64,000 nt of DNA, taken from the NCBI GenBank assembly GCA_020025295.1, contig JAHHSJ010000001.1:62001-126000 (forward strand), read 5' to 3'. Position numbers and translations under genes: made by a program. Positions 7,563 to 15,826 of the stretch are shown here, in pieces (position 1 is the stretch's first letter; each line of letters begins with the position of its first letter). The DNA comes from Oscillospiraceae bacterium (lineage in GTDB: Bacteria; Bacillota; Clostridia; Oscillospirales; Oscillospiraceae). The notes beneath the pieces are model-generated. The model was given only the letters and a program-made list of their open reading frames with translations, searched no databases and was not told the origin of the DNA.

Positions 7563-9677
7563 TTGAATAACAAAAACAATCAACGAAATGGAAAAGGCGG
7601 CGGACCGAAGAAGAATATCATGGGCATCTTCTCCATTGTTCTTTGGGCAGTCATTATTGTCGTCCTAATCAACTACTTCACCTCCAGTGCTGCGATGAGC
7701 GGACAGGTGGAGATCAAATTCAGTGAGCTTGTGAACCTGGTCGAAGAGGACAAGGTGGAAGAAGTCAAACTGGAGCAGGGAAAGTATACGATTTCTCTGA
7801 AGGAGGATGCCCAGAAGGGCTGGATGGAGGAATTCTACGGGGACAAATATCAGGAAGACCTGAAGATGCCCGCCATCTATACCGCCCCTCTGACCTACAC
7901 GGATTTTCTGGTGCTGCTGCAAGAGCATGACGTGACCTACTACACCCCCTACCGCACCAACAGCTTTATGATGGATTTCCTGCTCACTTGGCTGCTGCCG
8001 ATGGTGGGAACCTTGCTGCTGATGATGCTGCTGTTCCGCTTCCTGAGCAAGCGTATGGGCGGCGGCATGGGCATGGGCGTGGGCAATGTCGGCAAGGCCA
8101 ACGCCAAGATGTATGTGGAAAAATCCACGGGAGTTACCTTCCGTGATGTGGCCGGACAGGATGAGGCCAAGGAATCCTTGGAGGAAATCATCGACTTCCT
8201 GCATAATCCCGGCAAGTACACCGCCATTGGCGCCAAGCTGCCCAAGGGTGCGCTGCTGGTGGGCTCTCCCGGTACCGGTAAGACCCTGCTGGCCAAGGCC
8301 GTTGCCGGTGAGGCAAAGGTGCCGTTCTTCTCGATTTCCGGCTCTGACTTTGTGGAAATGTTCGTCGGTGTGGGCGCAAGCCGTGTCCGTGACCTCTTTA
8401 AGGAAGCGGCAAAGATGGCTCCCTGCATCATCTTTATTGATGAGATCGATACCATTGGTAAAAAGCGTGATTCCGGCGGCATCGGCGGCAATGATGAGCG
8501 TGAGCAGACGCTGAACCAGCTGCTGGCCGAGCTGGACGGCTTTGACCCCACCAAGGGCGTCATCGTCCTTGGCGCAACCAACCGTCCCGAGGTTCTGGAC
8601 AAGGCTCTGCTGCGTCCCGGTCGTTTTGACCGCCGCATTACGGTGGATCGTCCCAATCTGGCCGGTCGTCTGGCCACCTTGCAGGTGCATACCCGCAACA
8701 TCCGCCTCTCCGAGGATGTGGATCTGAACAAGATTGCCGCCGCAACTGCGGGCTGCGTGGGTGCGGACCTTGCCAACTTGGTCAACGAGGCCGCTCTGCG
8801 TGCCGTCCGCATGGGACGCTTTGCCGTCAATCAGAATGACCTGCTGGTTTCCTTTGAAATGGTCATTGCCGGCGCCGAGAAGAAGGGCACCGTGCTGACC
8901 GAGAAGGAGAAGAAGCTGATCGCCTACCATGAGGTGGGTCACGCTCTGGTGGCAGCCCGTCAGAAGGGCACCGAGCCGGTCAGCAAGATCACCATTGTGC
9001 CCCATACGCAGGGCGCTCTGGGCTATACCATGCAGACGCCTGAGGAAGAAAAGTATCTGGAGGACAAGGAAGAGCTGCTGGCCGATATGCGTACCCTGCT
9101 GGGCGGCCGTGCCGCTGAGTGGACGGTGTTCCATACCATGACCACCGGCGCTTCCAACGATATTGAGCGTGCCACCGATCTGGCACGAAAGATGATTACC
9201 ATGTTCGGCATGAGTGATCGCTTCGGCGTGATGGGCCTTGCCACCGTGCAGAACCGCTATCTGGACGGCACCGCCGGCATGAACTGCGCCGAGGCCACCT
9301 CCGCTCTGGTGGACGAGGAAGTCCGCACGCTGATGAATGACGCCTATCAGGATGCCATCCGCATTCTGGAGGAAAATCGGGAGATGCTGGATAAGATTGC
9401 AGCCTACCTGCTGGAGAAGGAGACCATCACCGGTCAGGAGATGATGGCTATTCTGGAGGGCAGAGACCCTGCTCTGTGCGACAACTACGGCGCAAATTCC
9501 AGCCGAAAGAGCCGCCTGTCCGGCGATGTGGAGCCTCCTGCCCGTGCCATTCACATGGTCAGCGAAGCCCCTGTCAACCCCAACTCCTACGATCAGGACC
9601 CTGCCGACGAGCAGCCGGAGGAGCCTTCTGAGGAGCAGCCTTCCGAGGATACCCCGGAAGAGAACGGTGAGGAATAA
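7563..9677 (+). CDS. ftsH: ATP-dependent zinc metalloprotease FtsH
   Basis: This 704-residue inner-membrane AAA+ protease removes damaged or regulatory membrane proteins. It has two N-terminal TM segments (about 22-40 and 137-157) around an extracytoplasmic domain. The AAA module carries Walker A GSPGTGKT, Walker B IIFIDEID and the second region of homology ending RPGRFDRR. The protease zinc site is HEVGH, where HEAGH is usual, with TTGASNDIERATDLAR after it. The start is a TTG at 7563 with GGGAGG 9 bases upstream. The C-terminus is a short acidic, Pro/Glu-rich tail. It has its own promoter and terminator. Confidence 0.96.
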   Translation: MNNKNNQRNGKGGGPKKNIMGIFSIVLWAVIIVVLINYFTSSAAMSGQVEIKFSELVNLVEEDKVEEVKLEQGKYTISLKEDAQKGWMEEFYGDKYQEDLKMPAIYTAPLTYTDFLVLLQEHDVTYYTPYRTNSFMMDFLLTWLLPMVGTLLLMMLLFRFLSKRMGGGMGMGVGNVGKANAKMYVEKSTGVTFRDVAGQDEAKESLEEIIDFLHNPGKYTAIGAKLPKGALLVGSPGTGKTLLAKAVAGEAKVPFFSISGSDFVEMFVGVGASRVRDLFKEAAKMAPCIIFIDEIDTIGKKRDSGGIGGNDEREQTLNQLLAELDGFDPTKGVIVLGATNRPEVLDKALLRPGRFDRRITVDRPNLAGRLATLQVHTRNIRLSEDVDLNKIAAATAGCVGADLANLVNEAALRAVRMGRFAVNQNDLLVSFEMVIAGAEKKGTVLTEKEKKLIAYHEVGHALVAARQKGTEPVSKITIVPHTQGALGYTMQTPEEEKYLEDKEELLADMRTLLGGRAAEWTVFHTMTTGASNDIERATDLARKMITMFGMSDRFGVMGLATVQNRYLDGTAGMNCAEATSALVDEEVRTLMNDAYQDAIRILEENREMLDKIAAYLLEKETITGQEMMAILEGRDPALCDNYGANSSRKSRLSGDVEPPARAIHMVSEAPVNPNSYDQDPADEQPEEPSEEQPSEDTPEENGEE

Positions 9678-9686
9678 TCCGAAAAC

Positions 9687-9720
9687 AAACACGGCATGGC
9701 TCAGGCCATGCCGTGTTTTT
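9687..9720 (+). terminator. Terminator of ftsH
   Basis: A 14-bp stem (AAACACGGCATGGC / GCCATGCCGTGTTT) with a TCAG loop, then T residues. Confidence 0.92.
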
Positions 9721-9731
9721 CTGAAAAACCA

Positions 9732-9761
9732 AAGGCACAGCCCGTATTCGGGCTGTGCCTT
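9732..9761 (-). terminator. Terminator of the reductase gene
   Basis: A 13-bp stem (AAGGCACAGCCCG / CGGGCTGTGCCTT) with a TATT loop, T-rich on either side, 18 bp past the minus-strand stop at 9780. Confidence 0.85.
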
Positions 9762-9779
9762 GCTGCTTTTTTGGGGAAG

Positions 9780-10514
9780 TTACACCACAATGCCGCCATT
9801 GGGGGAAAGCACCTGACCGGTGATGAACTCAGAGCCATCAGCGCAGAGCCAGCGGACGCAGCGGGCCACCTCGTAGGAGGAGCCGATACGACCCAGAGGG
9901 GTTTCCTCGGCGAGCGCTTCAAAATCCTCGTCGGTGAGGTGGGCGTTCATGTCCGTGTCGATGACGCCGGGGGCGACGCAGTTGACCCGGATGTTGGACG
10001 GGCCGACCTCTTTGGCCAGCGCCTTGGTAAAGGCGATCACCGCACCCTTGGTGGCAGAGTAAGCCACTTCACAGCTGCCGCCCACCTGCCCCCACATGGA
10101 ACTGAGGGTGACGATGGCGCCCTTCTTCTGCTGGAGGAAGTAGGGGAGTGCAGCCCGGACGGTGTAGAAGGTGCCGTCCACATTGACGGCAAAAACCCTG
10201 CGCCAGTCCTCGTCGCTGACATGGGTGATAACATCTTGGGGCAAAGCAACGCCGGCGCAGCAGATCAGTGCGTCAGGGGAGCCCAGCTGCTGAACCGAGG
10301 TGTCGATAAACTGCTGAACCTGTTCTGGGTCGGAAACATCCGCCCGGACGGCCAGCACGCTGAGGCCGCGCATAGACAGCTCCTTGCAAAGTGCCTGTGC
10401 CTGCTCTTCGGAGTTCTGATAGCAGAAAGCAATCTTCCACCCCTTAAAGGCGAATGCGCGGACGACTGCGGCGCCGATGCCGCGGCTGCCGCCGGTGATA
10501 AATACGGTACTCAT
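9780..10514 (-). CDS. ymfI: SDR-family reductase, YmfI-like (EF-P 5-aminopentanone reductase)
   Basis: This 244-residue short-chain dehydrogenase is FabG-like. It has the NAD(P) loop TGGSRGIG (8-15), CAGVA in place of the usual NNAG, catalytic Ser in VTLSSMWGQ, and the YxxxK pair in VAYSATKGAVIAFTKALAKE. The PGVIDTDMNAHL and GRIGSSYEVARCVRWL segments resemble Bacillus YmfI, which reduces the aminopentanone on EF-P to 5-aminopentanol. The efp gene about 8 kb away encodes the modifiable Lys32. A generic FabG-type role is the alternative. The gene has its own promoter and an unusually long, folded leader. Confidence 0.72.
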   Translation of the reverse strand: MSTVFITGGSRGIGAAVVRAFAFKGWKIAFCYQNSEEQAQALCKELSMRGLSVLAVRADVSDPEQVQQFIDTSVQQLGSPDALICCAGVALPQDVITHVSDEDWRRVFAVNVDGTFYTVRAALPYFLQQKKGAIVTLSSMWGQVGGSCEVAYSATKGAVIAFTKALAKEVGPSNIRVNCVAPGVIDTDMNAHLTDEDFEALAEETPLGRIGSSYEVARCVRWLCADGSEFITGQVLSPNGGIVV

Positions 10515-10539
10515 GGATGGAAAACCTCCTGTCTGTTAC

Positions 10540-10724
10540 CTTTGCCCCTGATACGGGGGCAAAGTGTTAGTTTGGGGTGTGAGGGAAAGCCCAGCTGGCG
10601 GCAAATGCCGGGCCGAGCGTCTCCGCTGGGTGTAAATCGGCCTGCCGAATACGGATTCGGTGCCGGGGCATGAAACCAGTCCCACGGCAGTAGGATAAAA
10701 GGGCAAAAGACCGATGCGTTGATT
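10540..10724 (-). ncRNA. Structured leader/ncRNA candidate upstream of the YmfI-like gene
   Basis: The segment between the minus-strand promoter and the ribosome site (AGGAGG, plus 10525-10530) is GC-rich and full of short hairpins. Reading the minus strand they are: TGCC/GGCA with inner GGG/CCC; CCGAAT/ATTCGG; GGCCGA/TCGGCC enclosing an AGCG-GAGA-CGCT stem-loop; CGGC/GCCG; and CTTTGCCCC/GGGGCAAAG (plus 10540-10564). The leader's 5' end (CTTTTGCCC, plus 10701-10709) can pair with the same 3' arm as the last hairpin, so two exclusive folds exist. I do not recognise a known riboswitch class. It could be a cis-regulator or an independent RNA. Confidence 0.5.
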
Positions 10725-10730
10725 TTCCTC

Positions 10731-10759
10731 AGTATACCGTAGCGGCGGCAAGAATGCAA
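10731..10759 (-). promoter_or_regulatory. Promoter of the structured leader and YmfI-like gene
   Basis: On the minus strand: TTGCAT (plus 10754-10759), 17 bp, TATACT (plus 10731-10736). Confidence 0.7.
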
Positions 10760-10857
10760 GAAATCTGCAAATTATGTGATACCAATGGTTTCTGAACGAA
10801 ATGACAAAAAATCAATAGCTCATACCACATTTATTTGTGACTTTTATAAATATCCTC

Positions 10858-10886
10858 TTGTGTTTTGAAAAATCATGATGTATAAT
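10858..10886 (+). promoter_or_regulatory. Promoter of the EF-G-like gene
   Basis: TTGTGT (10858-10863), 17 bp, TATAAT (10881-10886) preceded by TG. It lies 79 bp before the start codon. The remainder of the 451-bp gap 10515-10965 is taken by the folded leader of the opposite gene and a short AT-rich spacer. Confidence 0.78.
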
Positions 10887-10965
10887 ATGCACATTGATGG
10901 AAGAAAAACACAGGCTTTGCTTGTATAATTCGCCATGAACCAATATTAGTAAGGAGAGATCCAAC

Positions 10966-13038
10966 ATGAGTTATTCGGTACAGAACATTCGTAATGTCGC
11001 CCTTCTGGGCCACGGCGGTAACGGAAAGACTTCCCTCGTGGAAAGTATGCTGTATATGCTGGGAAAGATCGACCGTCTCGGTAAGACCGCAGACGGAAAT
11101 ACCGTTTGTGACTATGATGCCGAGGAAATTAAGCGTCAGATGACCGTTTCCACCTCGATCGCTCCTCTGGAGTATCATGGCTGCATGATGAATGTGCTGG
11201 ACACCCCGGGTAACTTTGATTTTGCCGGTGAGGTGCAGGCTGCTCTCCGTGTGGCGGAGCTGGGCGTGATCGTCTGTGATGCCAAGAGCGGCTTGAGCGT
11301 GGGCACGGAGCGTGCATGGAAGTATCTGGATCAGTACAAGATGCCCCGTTTTATCTACATCTCTAAGGCCGACGAGGACAGCGGCGACTTTAACGGCGCA
11401 TTTGCCACCCTGCGTGAGCATTTCGGTCGCTCCATCGCTCCGCTGCACATTCCTATCTGGGATGAGAACAAGCATGTCACTGGCATTGTGGATATTCTCA
11501 ACAAGCGTGCATACGCCATCGACGAAAACGGCAAGCGGGTCGAAATTCCCGTGCCTGAAGATAAGGTGAGCGTGGTCGAGGAGCAGTACGAGGCTCTGAT
11601 GGAGTCCGTGGCTGAGACCAGCGAAGCATTTATGGAAAAATTCTTCAGCGGTGAGAGCTTCACCTATGCTGAAGTGCTTCAGGGTCTGCGCACCGGTATT
11701 AAGGACGGCACTCTGGTGCCCGTGTTCTGCGGCAGCGCTATGACCGGTCTGGGCACCATCTCTCTGCTGGATGCCATTGCCGATCTGGGCCCCAACCCCA
11801 TTGATGCACCCCATGAGATGGTGGTGGACGATGACGGGGAGCAGGAACCCTTCGCTGTGTCCCCCGGCGCAATGCCCGCCGCTCTGGTCTTTAAGACCAC
11901 CGCAGACCAGTATGGCAAGTACTCCTTTGTCAAGGTTCTTTCCGGCACCCTGACTCCGGATATGCCCGTGCTGAATGTGACCACCGGCAACACCGAGAAG
12001 GTGGGCCGCCTGTACATCCTCCGTGGCAAGAAGGCCACCGAAGTGAAGTCCCTGACCTGCGGCGACATCGGTGCCATTGCCAAGATGGATAAGGTTCACA
12101 CCGGTGATACCCTGTGCGATCCTCGCCATGTCATCAAGTTTGCGGGCATCCCCTTTGCTGAGCCCAACTACTCCAAGGCCATCTATCCCAAGACCCGTGG
12201 TCAGGAAGAGAAGGTGGCAGCCGGTCTGACCCGTCTGAATGACGAAGACCCCTCCTTCACCGTGACCAACAACGCCGAGACCCATCAGATGGTCATTACC
12301 GGCGCCGGTGACATCCAGTTGGATGTTCTGGTCAGCAAGCTGAAGAACCGCTTCGGTGTGGAAACCGAGCTGGAAGAGCCTCGTGTGGCCTATCGTGAGA
12401 AGATTCGCAAGACGGTGTCCAAGCAGGGCCGTCATAAGAAGCAGACCGGCGGCAGCGGCCAGTTCGGTGATGTTTGGATTCGTTTTGAGCCCTGCGACAG
12501 CGAAGAAATGGTCTTTGAGGAAGAAGTGTTCGGCGGCAGCGTGCCCAAGAACTATTTCCCCGCAGTCGAAAAGGGTCTGCGTGAGGCCTGCCGTCACGGT
12601 GTGCTGGCTGGCTATCCCGTGGTGAACCTGAAGGCCGTTCTCTATGATGGCTCCTACCATCCCGTGGACTCCTCTGAAATCGCCTTTAAGACCGCCGCAC
12701 AGCTGGCTTATAAGGCTGCTCTGCCTGAGGCCAACCCCGTCATGATGGAGCCTGTGGGCGAGTTGAAGGTCATCGTGCCGGACGCCTACATGGGCGATGT
12801 CATCGGCGACCTGAATAAGCGCCGCGGCCGTGTGATGAACATGGACGCCACCGAAAATGGCGACCAGATCATTGAGGCTGAGGTGCCCATGGCTGAAATG
12901 ATGAGCTATGCCATCGAACTGCGTGCCATGACCCAGAGCCGTGGCAGCTTCACCTTCCACTTTGCCCGCTATGAGGACTGCCCTCCTGCGGCACAGGCCA
13001 AGGCCATCGAGGTGGCTAAGGAGATGAAGGAAGAGTAA
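10966..13038 (+). CDS. fusA2: EF-G-like translational GTPase (EF-G2 type)
   Basis: This 690-residue protein has the complete five-domain EF-G architecture. The G1 loop is GHGGNGKTS, not the AHIDAGKTT of housekeeping EF-G. G3 is DTPGNFDF and G4 is SKAD in place of NKMD. Domains III-V carry SKQGRHKKQTGGSGQFGDVW and NKRRGRVMNMD. These deviations place it with the EF-G-like/EF-G2 paralogues, whose exact role (ribosome recycling, stress translation or other) is unsettled. The ribosome site TAAGGAGAG precedes the ATG. It is monocistronic with its own promoter and terminator. The housekeeping fusA would be in a str operon elsewhere. Confidence 0.88.
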   Translation: MSYSVQNIRNVALLGHGGNGKTSLVESMLYMLGKIDRLGKTADGNTVCDYDAEEIKRQMTVSTSIAPLEYHGCMMNVLDTPGNFDFAGEVQAALRVAELGVIVCDAKSGLSVGTERAWKYLDQYKMPRFIYISKADEDSGDFNGAFATLREHFGRSIAPLHIPIWDENKHVTGIVDILNKRAYAIDENGKRVEIPVPEDKVSVVEEQYEALMESVAETSEAFMEKFFSGESFTYAEVLQGLRTGIKDGTLVPVFCGSAMTGLGTISLLDAIADLGPNPIDAPHEMVVDDDGEQEPFAVSPGAMPAALVFKTTADQYGKYSFVKVLSGTLTPDMPVLNVTTGNTEKVGRLYILRGKKATEVKSLTCGDIGAIAKMDKVHTGDTLCDPRHVIKFAGIPFAEPNYSKAIYPKTRGQEEKVAAGLTRLNDEDPSFTVTNNAETHQMVITGAGDIQLDVLVSKLKNRFGVETELEEPRVAYREKIRKTVSKQGRHKKQTGGSGQFGDVWIRFEPCDSEEMVFEEEVFGGSVPKNYFPAVEKGLREACRHGVLAGYPVVNLKAVLYDGSYHPVDSSEIAFKTAAQLAYKAALPEANPVMMEPVGELKVIVPDAYMGDVIGDLNKRRGRVMNMDATENGDQIIEAEVPMAEMMSYAIELRAMTQSRGSFTFHFARYEDCPPAAQAKAIEVAKEMKEE

Positions 13039-13063
13039 GCCGTTCTCTCTGAAAACAAAAGAC

Positions 13064-13105
13064 AGCCGCCGGAGCCATCGTACTCCGGCGGCTTTGTTTC
13101 TTTTT
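13064..13105 (+). terminator. Terminator of the EF-G-like gene
   Basis: An 11-bp stem (AGCCGCCGGAG / CTCCGGCGGCT) with an 8-base loop and a T-rich tail. Confidence 0.88.
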
Positions 13106-13131
13106 GAAGCAATTCTTAACTAAGATTTTCA

Positions 13132-13160
13132 TTGACCCGGATTTCACCCAGCCCTATAAT
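13132..13160 (+). promoter_or_regulatory. Promoter of the L,D-transpeptidase gene
   Basis: TTGACC (13132-13137), 17 bp, TATAAT (13155-13160). It lies inside the longest open frame and so argues for the downstream TTG start at 13197. Confidence 0.85.
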
Positions 13161-13196
13161 AACAATAGGGATTCTGTCGCAAAAGGAGGGATTCCA

Positions 13197-14774
13197 TTGA
13201 CAGAGCTAGATGAGAACAAGGAACTGCAGACCGGGGAGGGCTCGGAGATCGAGCCGGAAGCCGAAGTGCAGGAAGAGAGTAAAACTGAAGCTGTGGAAAC
13301 AGCTCCGACCAGAGTTAGAACCAGAGTACAGGAAGAGGAACCGGAGGAAAAGAAGCGGGTCTGGCTGATTGTGACGCTGGTGGCTGTGGTGCTGGTGCTG
13401 CTGGGCTTCCTTTATTATGTAGGAGCGACCCAGCATGCGGGACATTTCCCGGCGCATACCACCATCAATGGCATTGATGTCAGCGGTATGACTGCCCAGC
13501 GTGCCAAGAAGGAGCTTTCCGATCAGGTAGCCGACTATGCACTGACCATCCACGCCCGGGAAGGGAAAGAAATGACCATCACCGCAGAGGATGTGGAACT
13601 GGTCTATGTGGACAACGGTGAGGTGGATCAGCTGTTGGATCAGTATTCTCCCGCCATGTGGCTGTTCCAGATGTTCGGTGAGAAGGAACTGACGGCAGCG
13701 TCGGATACCGAGATGAACACCGAGCTTGCCGAGGAGAAAATCAAGGCGCTGGACTGCTTCTGGAACTATATTCCCATGGAAGAGGCCAAGGTGGCGGATA
13801 ATGGCACCGGATTTGTGGTGCAGCCGGCCCAGCAGGGCACCCAGCTGGATGTCCACCGGGCGACGGCAGCGATTCGTACGGCACTGAAACAAGGCGCCAC
13901 CGATTTGGATTTGGAGGAAGAGGACCTTTACATCAAGCCCAAGAATGATGTGGATATGTCCACGCTGGAGGAAACCGCCAAGCGGCTCAACGGCTATTTG
14001 CAGAGCAACCTGACGCTGGATTTCGGTGATGACCGCATTGTGACCATTGATGCCGGCGTGATTCGCACTTGGATTGCCGAAGACGCTGAGGGCAAGCTGG
14101 ATTTGGACCGGACATTGGCCTTTGACTTTGTGAAAAAGAACATGGCCTATCAGTTTGATACCTTCGGATTGAAGCATACGGTTAAAATCCACAACGGCAT
14201 GACCATCACCCTCTCGGAGGGCGACTATGGCTGGTGTCTGGCAAGAGATGCCACCACCGATGCCATTCTGGAGGCGGTCCGTGCCGGAAAGTCCGGCCCC
14301 ATCGAGCCGCATTGGCTTTATAAGGGTATGCATCTGGGCAAGGACGATATCGGCGGCACCTATGTTGAAATCAGTATCTCCGAACAGATGATGTGGTGCT
14401 ATAAGGACTACCAGTTGGTGGTGGAGACCCCCATTGTCACCGGTAATATTCGCAAAGAACACGGTACGCCCTACGGCAGCGTCTGGGCCATCGACGCCAA
14501 GAAGAAGGATGCGGTTCTGGGTACGATTGAGACCATGGGCTATGCCAGCCATGTCAAGTACTGGATGCCCTTCAACGGCAATGTGGGTATCCACGATGCA
14601 GATGGATGGCGGAATCAGTACGGCGGCGATATCTATCTGACCTCCGGCAGTCATGGCTGCATCAATACCCCCGAGGCTGCGGCAAAGCAGATTTATGAGA
14701 CGGTGTCCATCGGCACAGCCGTGGTGGTCTATGACCTGAATGACCCTAATACCGTGATCGTGGAGAACCCCTGA
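13197..14774 (+). CDS. L,D-transpeptidase (YkuD) with peptidoglycan-binding domains
   Basis: This 525-residue membrane-anchored cell-wall enzyme forms 3-3 crosslinks or related bonds in peptidoglycan. It has an acidic cytosolic N-terminus, one TM segment (about 53-75), a long region containing two YoaR-like peptidoglycan-binding domains, and a C-terminal YkuD domain with GIHDADGW and the catalytic SHGCINTP. The TTG at 13197 is chosen because AAAGGAGGG is 8 bases upstream and because a near-consensus promoter lies within the longer frame from 13104. The gene is monocistronic. In spore formers such enzymes act in vegetative wall or cortex; which applies here is unknown. Confidence 0.92.
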   Translation: MTELDENKELQTGEGSEIEPEAEVQEESKTEAVETAPTRVRTRVQEEEPEEKKRVWLIVTLVAVVLVLLGFLYYVGATQHAGHFPAHTTINGIDVSGMTAQRAKKELSDQVADYALTIHAREGKEMTITAEDVELVYVDNGEVDQLLDQYSPAMWLFQMFGEKELTAASDTEMNTELAEEKIKALDCFWNYIPMEEAKVADNGTGFVVQPAQQGTQLDVHRATAAIRTALKQGATDLDLEEEDLYIKPKNDVDMSTLEETAKRLNGYLQSNLTLDFGDDRIVTIDAGVIRTWIAEDAEGKLDLDRTLAFDFVKKNMAYQFDTFGLKHTVKIHNGMTITLSEGDYGWCLARDATTDAILEAVRAGKSGPIEPHWLYKGMHLGKDDIGGTYVEISISEQMMWCYKDYQLVVETPIVTGNIRKEHGTPYGSVWAIDAKKKDAVLGTIETMGYASHVKYWMPFNGNVGIHDADGWRNQYGGDIYLTSGSHGCINTPEAAAKQIYETVSIGTAVVVYDLNDPNTVIVENP

Positions 14775-14909
14775 GAAAAGGGAGTCATCCCGGTGACCTA
14801 TGAGATGGATTCGATGCAAAGAGACCGCTTGCCCATCGGCAGAACCCTCGGGGTGCTCGCAGGAAGGAAGCAGCATCGGAGTACATCCGTAAGAATGTGT
14901 TTATAAAAA

Positions 14910-14948
14910 GGACGGCATAGTCTCAATAGGGGACTGTGCCGTTCTTTT
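14910..14948. terminator. Hairpin terminator after the transpeptidase
   Basis: A 13-bp stem with two G-T pairs (GGACGGCATAGTC / GACTGTGCCGTTC), T-rich flank on both sides. The 135 bases between the stop codon and this stem also contain short complementary segments but no gene. Confidence 0.75.
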
Positions 14949-14984
14949 CCAATTAGTTCTGCAAAGAGTGTGCCGGAGAAGTAG

Positions 14985-15020
14985 AAACGGAGTGTGTCGA
15001 ACTACGACACACTCCGTTTT
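14985..15020. terminator. Second strong hairpin in the 14.8-15.2 kb gap
   Basis: A perfect 15-bp stem (AAACGGAGTGTGTCG and its complement) with a 5-base loop, ending in TTTT. No coding sequence lies between it and the previous hairpin. The 389-bp gap 14775-15163 holds just these hairpins and the next promoter. Confidence 0.75.
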
Positions 15021-15105
15021 CCGGTTCCGTATTTCCCGAGCATCCTGCTCGGCGGCACCCGTTGTACTCCGGGCGTTTTCGCTCAACTCCATCGGATTTC
15101 GGTGT

Positions 15106-15134
15106 TTGCACAGACTGGGTGGATATGATAGAAT
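15106..15134 (+). promoter_or_regulatory. Promoter of yabB-rsmI
   Basis: TTGCAC (15106-15111), 17 bp, TAGAAT (15129-15134), 29 bp before the GTG start. Confidence 0.75.
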
Positions 15135-15163
15135 AACCCCAAGCAGAAAAAGGAGGTGCAGCC

Positions 15164-15820
15164 GTGATTCGGGAAGAGATCATCGGCAGCGTGACGCTGC
15201 TTCAATCCCAAGAGGAATTTCGGCTCACCCGGGATGCACTGGCACTGAGCGGCTTTGTTACGCTCCACAACCGGGATCGGGTCTGTGATCTGGGCTGCGG
15301 TGTGGGCAATGTGCTGCTGCCGCTGGCTAATCGGGCGGCAGAACTGACGCTGGACGGGGTGGAACTTCGTCCGACGGCGGCAGAGCTGTGCCGGGAAGGG
15401 CTGCGCCGCAGTGGACTGACCGGTTGCATCGTGACCGGGGACCTCAATGACCGGCATTCGGAGCTGCCTTGGGGCAGATACGATGTGGTGGTGGCCAATC
15501 CCCCGTACTTTCCCCAAAATTCCGGCGCCGTTTCCCCAAAAGAGGGCCGAGCGGCGGCACGCACGCAGGACACCTACACCCTGACCGCCGCCTGTCATGC
15601 GGCGTGGCGGCTGTGCCGCACCGGAGGGCGGTTTGCCCTGTGTCTGCGTCCGGAGCGGTTGGGAGAGCTGTTTGCCGCACTGGTGAATACGGACATGGAG
15701 CCTAAGCGGCTGCAGCTGATTCAGACCGCAATGGATCGGGAGCCGAATCTGGCTTTGGTGGAAGCGGTCAAGGGCGGAAAGCCGGGGCTGAAGGTGCTGC
15801 CCACGAAGATAGAAAGGTGA
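15164..15820 (+). CDS. yabB: tRNA1(Val) A37 N6-methyltransferase-like protein (YabB)
   Basis: This 218-residue class I SAM-dependent methyltransferase of the TrmN6/YabB type has motif I DLGCGVGNV (about 43-51) and the N6-adenine-type catalytic motif NPPYF (about 111-115). The GTG at 15164 has AAAGGAGG upstream. The gene is 6 bp from rsmI, and abrB follows on the opposite strand. The same yabB-rsmI-abrB neighbourhood exists in Bacillus subtilis, which supports the assignment. The substrate (A37 of a tRNA) is inferred from the family. Confidence 0.85.
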   Translation: MIREEIIGSVTLLQSQEEFRLTRDALALSGFVTLHNRDRVCDLGCGVGNVLLPLANRAAELTLDGVELRPTAAELCREGLRRSGLTGCIVTGDLNDRHSELPWGRYDVVVANPPYFPQNSGAVSPKEGRAAARTQDTYTLTAACHAAWRLCRTGGRFALCLRPERLGELFAALVNTDMEPKRLQLIQTAMDREPNLALVEAVKGGKPGLKVLPTKIER

Positions 15821-15826
15821 CAGGAT

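Noticed and set aside
10565..10720. Cobalamin or FMN riboswitch in the 10.6-kb leader
   Set aside because: Some fragments (GAGGGAA, GGTG-like bases) look similar on one strand, but the conserved B12 box, GCCACTG and FMN junction sequences are absent in order and orientation.
14835..14885. SRP-RNA-like string GGAAGGAAGCAGC after the L,D-transpeptidase gene
   Set aside because: The GGAA and AGCAG bases are present, but the partner UCAGG strand and the UCC/GGA apical pairs are missing, so the conserved SRP hairpin cannot form. Treated as part of the 3' untranslated region.
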